DNA from: Candidatus Omnitrophota bacterium
Lineage (GTDB): Bacteria; Omnitrophota; Gorgyraeia; Tantalellales; Tantalellaceae
Direction of reading: 5' to 3'
Assembly: GCA_030617085.1 (NCBI GenBank)
Contig: JAUWWB010000068.1
Coordinates: 1 to 6,105 of the forward strand
Length of the DNA: 6,105 bases
Shown: piece by piece, positions 5,549-6,105 of the stretch
Layout of the letters: each line of letters begins with the position of its first letter
Numbering within the stretch: position 1 is the first letter of the stretch
The notes under the pieces: generated by a model
What the model was told of the DNA's origin: nothing
The model's input: only the letters and a program-made list of their open reading frames with translations
Databases searched by the model: none
Translations under genes and position numbers: made by a program

Positions 5549-6105
5549 ATGCGCAGGGAGGCGATGCTTTGGGAGAAGGGGGAAGGGGGGCGGGTTCGGT
5601 GTTGTCTTTGCGCTCACCGCTGTAGGATAAGCGGAGACGGGTTCGGGTTTTGCGGGGTGAGGCAGAATATCGACGGGGTGCTTTACACGTACGCTTATGG
5701 TAAAGCGGTCGCCGACCATGTCGATCCCATCGAAAAGAAGCCGCTTTACCACTTTCTTCCCGGCACGTACGCCTACTCCATAGCCACGATCGGCTGCAAC
5801 TTCCGCTGCCCATTCTGCCAGAACTGGCAGATCTCGCAGTTATCCGTGAAGAACGGGGACATCGAAGGGTACGATCTGATGCCGGAAGAAGTGGTCGCCA
5901 ACGCCGTGCGCAACGGCTGCCGCAGTATTTCCTACACATACACCGAGCCGACCATATTCTTTGAATACGCTTATGACACCGCTAAAATAGCGAAAGATAA
6001 GGGCTTGTATAACAACTTCGTGACAAACGGTTTCATGACGAAAGAAGCGATAGAGAAAATAAGGCCTTACCTTGACGCGGCGAACATCGACCTTAAATTT
6101 TTCAG
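5549..6105 (+). CDS. amrS: AmmeMemoRadiSam system radical SAM enzyme (partial, 5' end)
   Basis: The reading frame runs off the window after 185 complete codons. It begins MRREAMLWEK, the usual family start. An N-terminal cysteine region follows (C18, C19, C21, C25, C35 in RCCLCAHRC and GFCGVRQN), then DGVLYTYAYGKAVADHVDPI and EKKPLYHFLPG. The radical SAM cluster motif is Cys83-x3-Cys87-x2-Cys90 (GCNFRCPFCQNW), followed by SYTYTEPTIFFEY (127-139) and FVTNG (157-161). These match the radical SAM member of the set that also includes AMMECR1- and Memo-like proteins. It resembles pyruvate formate-lyase activating enzymes, but the N-terminal half is specific to this family. Its reaction is not settled to my knowledge. 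Its Memo and AMMECR1 partners, if clustered, would lie beyond the right edge. ATG 5564 is a weaker start. The gene follows a repeat-filled spacer after rmuC with no evident promoter. Confidence 0.93.
   Translation, partial: MRREAMLWEKGEGGRVRCCLCAHRCRISGDGFGFCGVRQNIDGVLYTYAYGKAVADHVDPIEKKPLYHFLPGTYAYSIATIGCNFRCPFCQNWQISQLSVKNGDIEGYDLMPEEVVANAVRNGCRSISYTYTEPTIFFEYAYDTAKIAKDKGLYNNFVTNGFMTKEAIEKIRPYLDAANIDLKFF

Noticed and set aside
5415..5630. 71-residue forward reading frame across the rmuC-amrS spacer
   Set aside because: It translates the heptamers and the 18-bp repeats (repetitive RMTDKGRMTNKG) and overlaps the start of amrS in another frame.
5252..5939. Minus-strand reading frames of 166 and 185 residues
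   Set aside because: They lie antisense to rmuC, the repeats and amrS; the repeat part gives low-complexity peptides (ILPLFVILPLSVIL), and no family motif is present.

Overview
The window reads as bacterial chromosome with moderately high GC. Every supported gene is on the + strand: two biotin-synthesis genes, a PduO-type cob(I)alamin adenosyltransferase, dihydrolipoamide dehydrogenase, RmuC, and the first 185 codons of an AmmeMemoRadiSam radical SAM enzyme. There is no phage, plasmid, CRISPR or toxin-antitoxin signature. The intergenic spaces carry several families of short repeats (a 'CATCCTGAGCGAAGCGAAGG' inverted-repeat element, tandem TAGTTCG heptamers and a GGGCAGG hairpin). Together with the single-strand gene layout, this would suit an uncultivated candidate-phylum bacterium such as Omnitrophota or a similar Gram-negative lineage. 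That is a weak inference; no taxonomic marker is present.

Layout. 1-41: possible last codons of an upstream gene. 74-808: bioD. 798-894: a 97-bp inverted-repeat element that supplies bioD's stop codon and fills the bioD-bioA gap. 933-2291: bioA, whose last codons and stop lie in a TAGTTCG array. 2292-2451: a 160-bp spacer with a GC-rich hairpin repeat and then an AT-rich promoter-like region. 2452-2985: pduO. 2975-4381: lpdA, with a GTG start overlapping pduO by 11 bp. 4403-5428: rmuC, again stopping inside a TAGTTCG array. 5429-5548: a composite of repeats, including a 30-bp perfect inverted copy of the bioD-bioA element end and an 18-bp tandem repeat. 5549-6105: amrS, cut by the window end. 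No gene-free stretch exceeds about 160 bp.

Function. BioA makes 7,8-diaminopelargonate (DAPA) and BioD converts it to dethiobiotin, so the left third is the late part of a biotin operon; bioF and bioB may lie upstream. pduO, lpdA and rmuC are tightly packed and probably form a second transcription unit, from a promoter near 2388-2416. PduO makes adenosylcobalamin; Lpd is the E3 flavoprotein of 2-oxoacid dehydrogenase or glycine-cleavage complexes; RmuC is a membrane-anchored nuclease-like protein of genome maintenance. They share no obvious pathway. amrS belongs to a conserved but poorly understood three-protein family set.

The genes are ordinary. The unusual signal is the repeats: three of the five complete genes (bioD, bioA, rmuC) have stop codons inside repeat sequence, and the leaders just before bioA and amrS share a repeat-derived segment ending in a purine-rich ribosome-binding-like tract.
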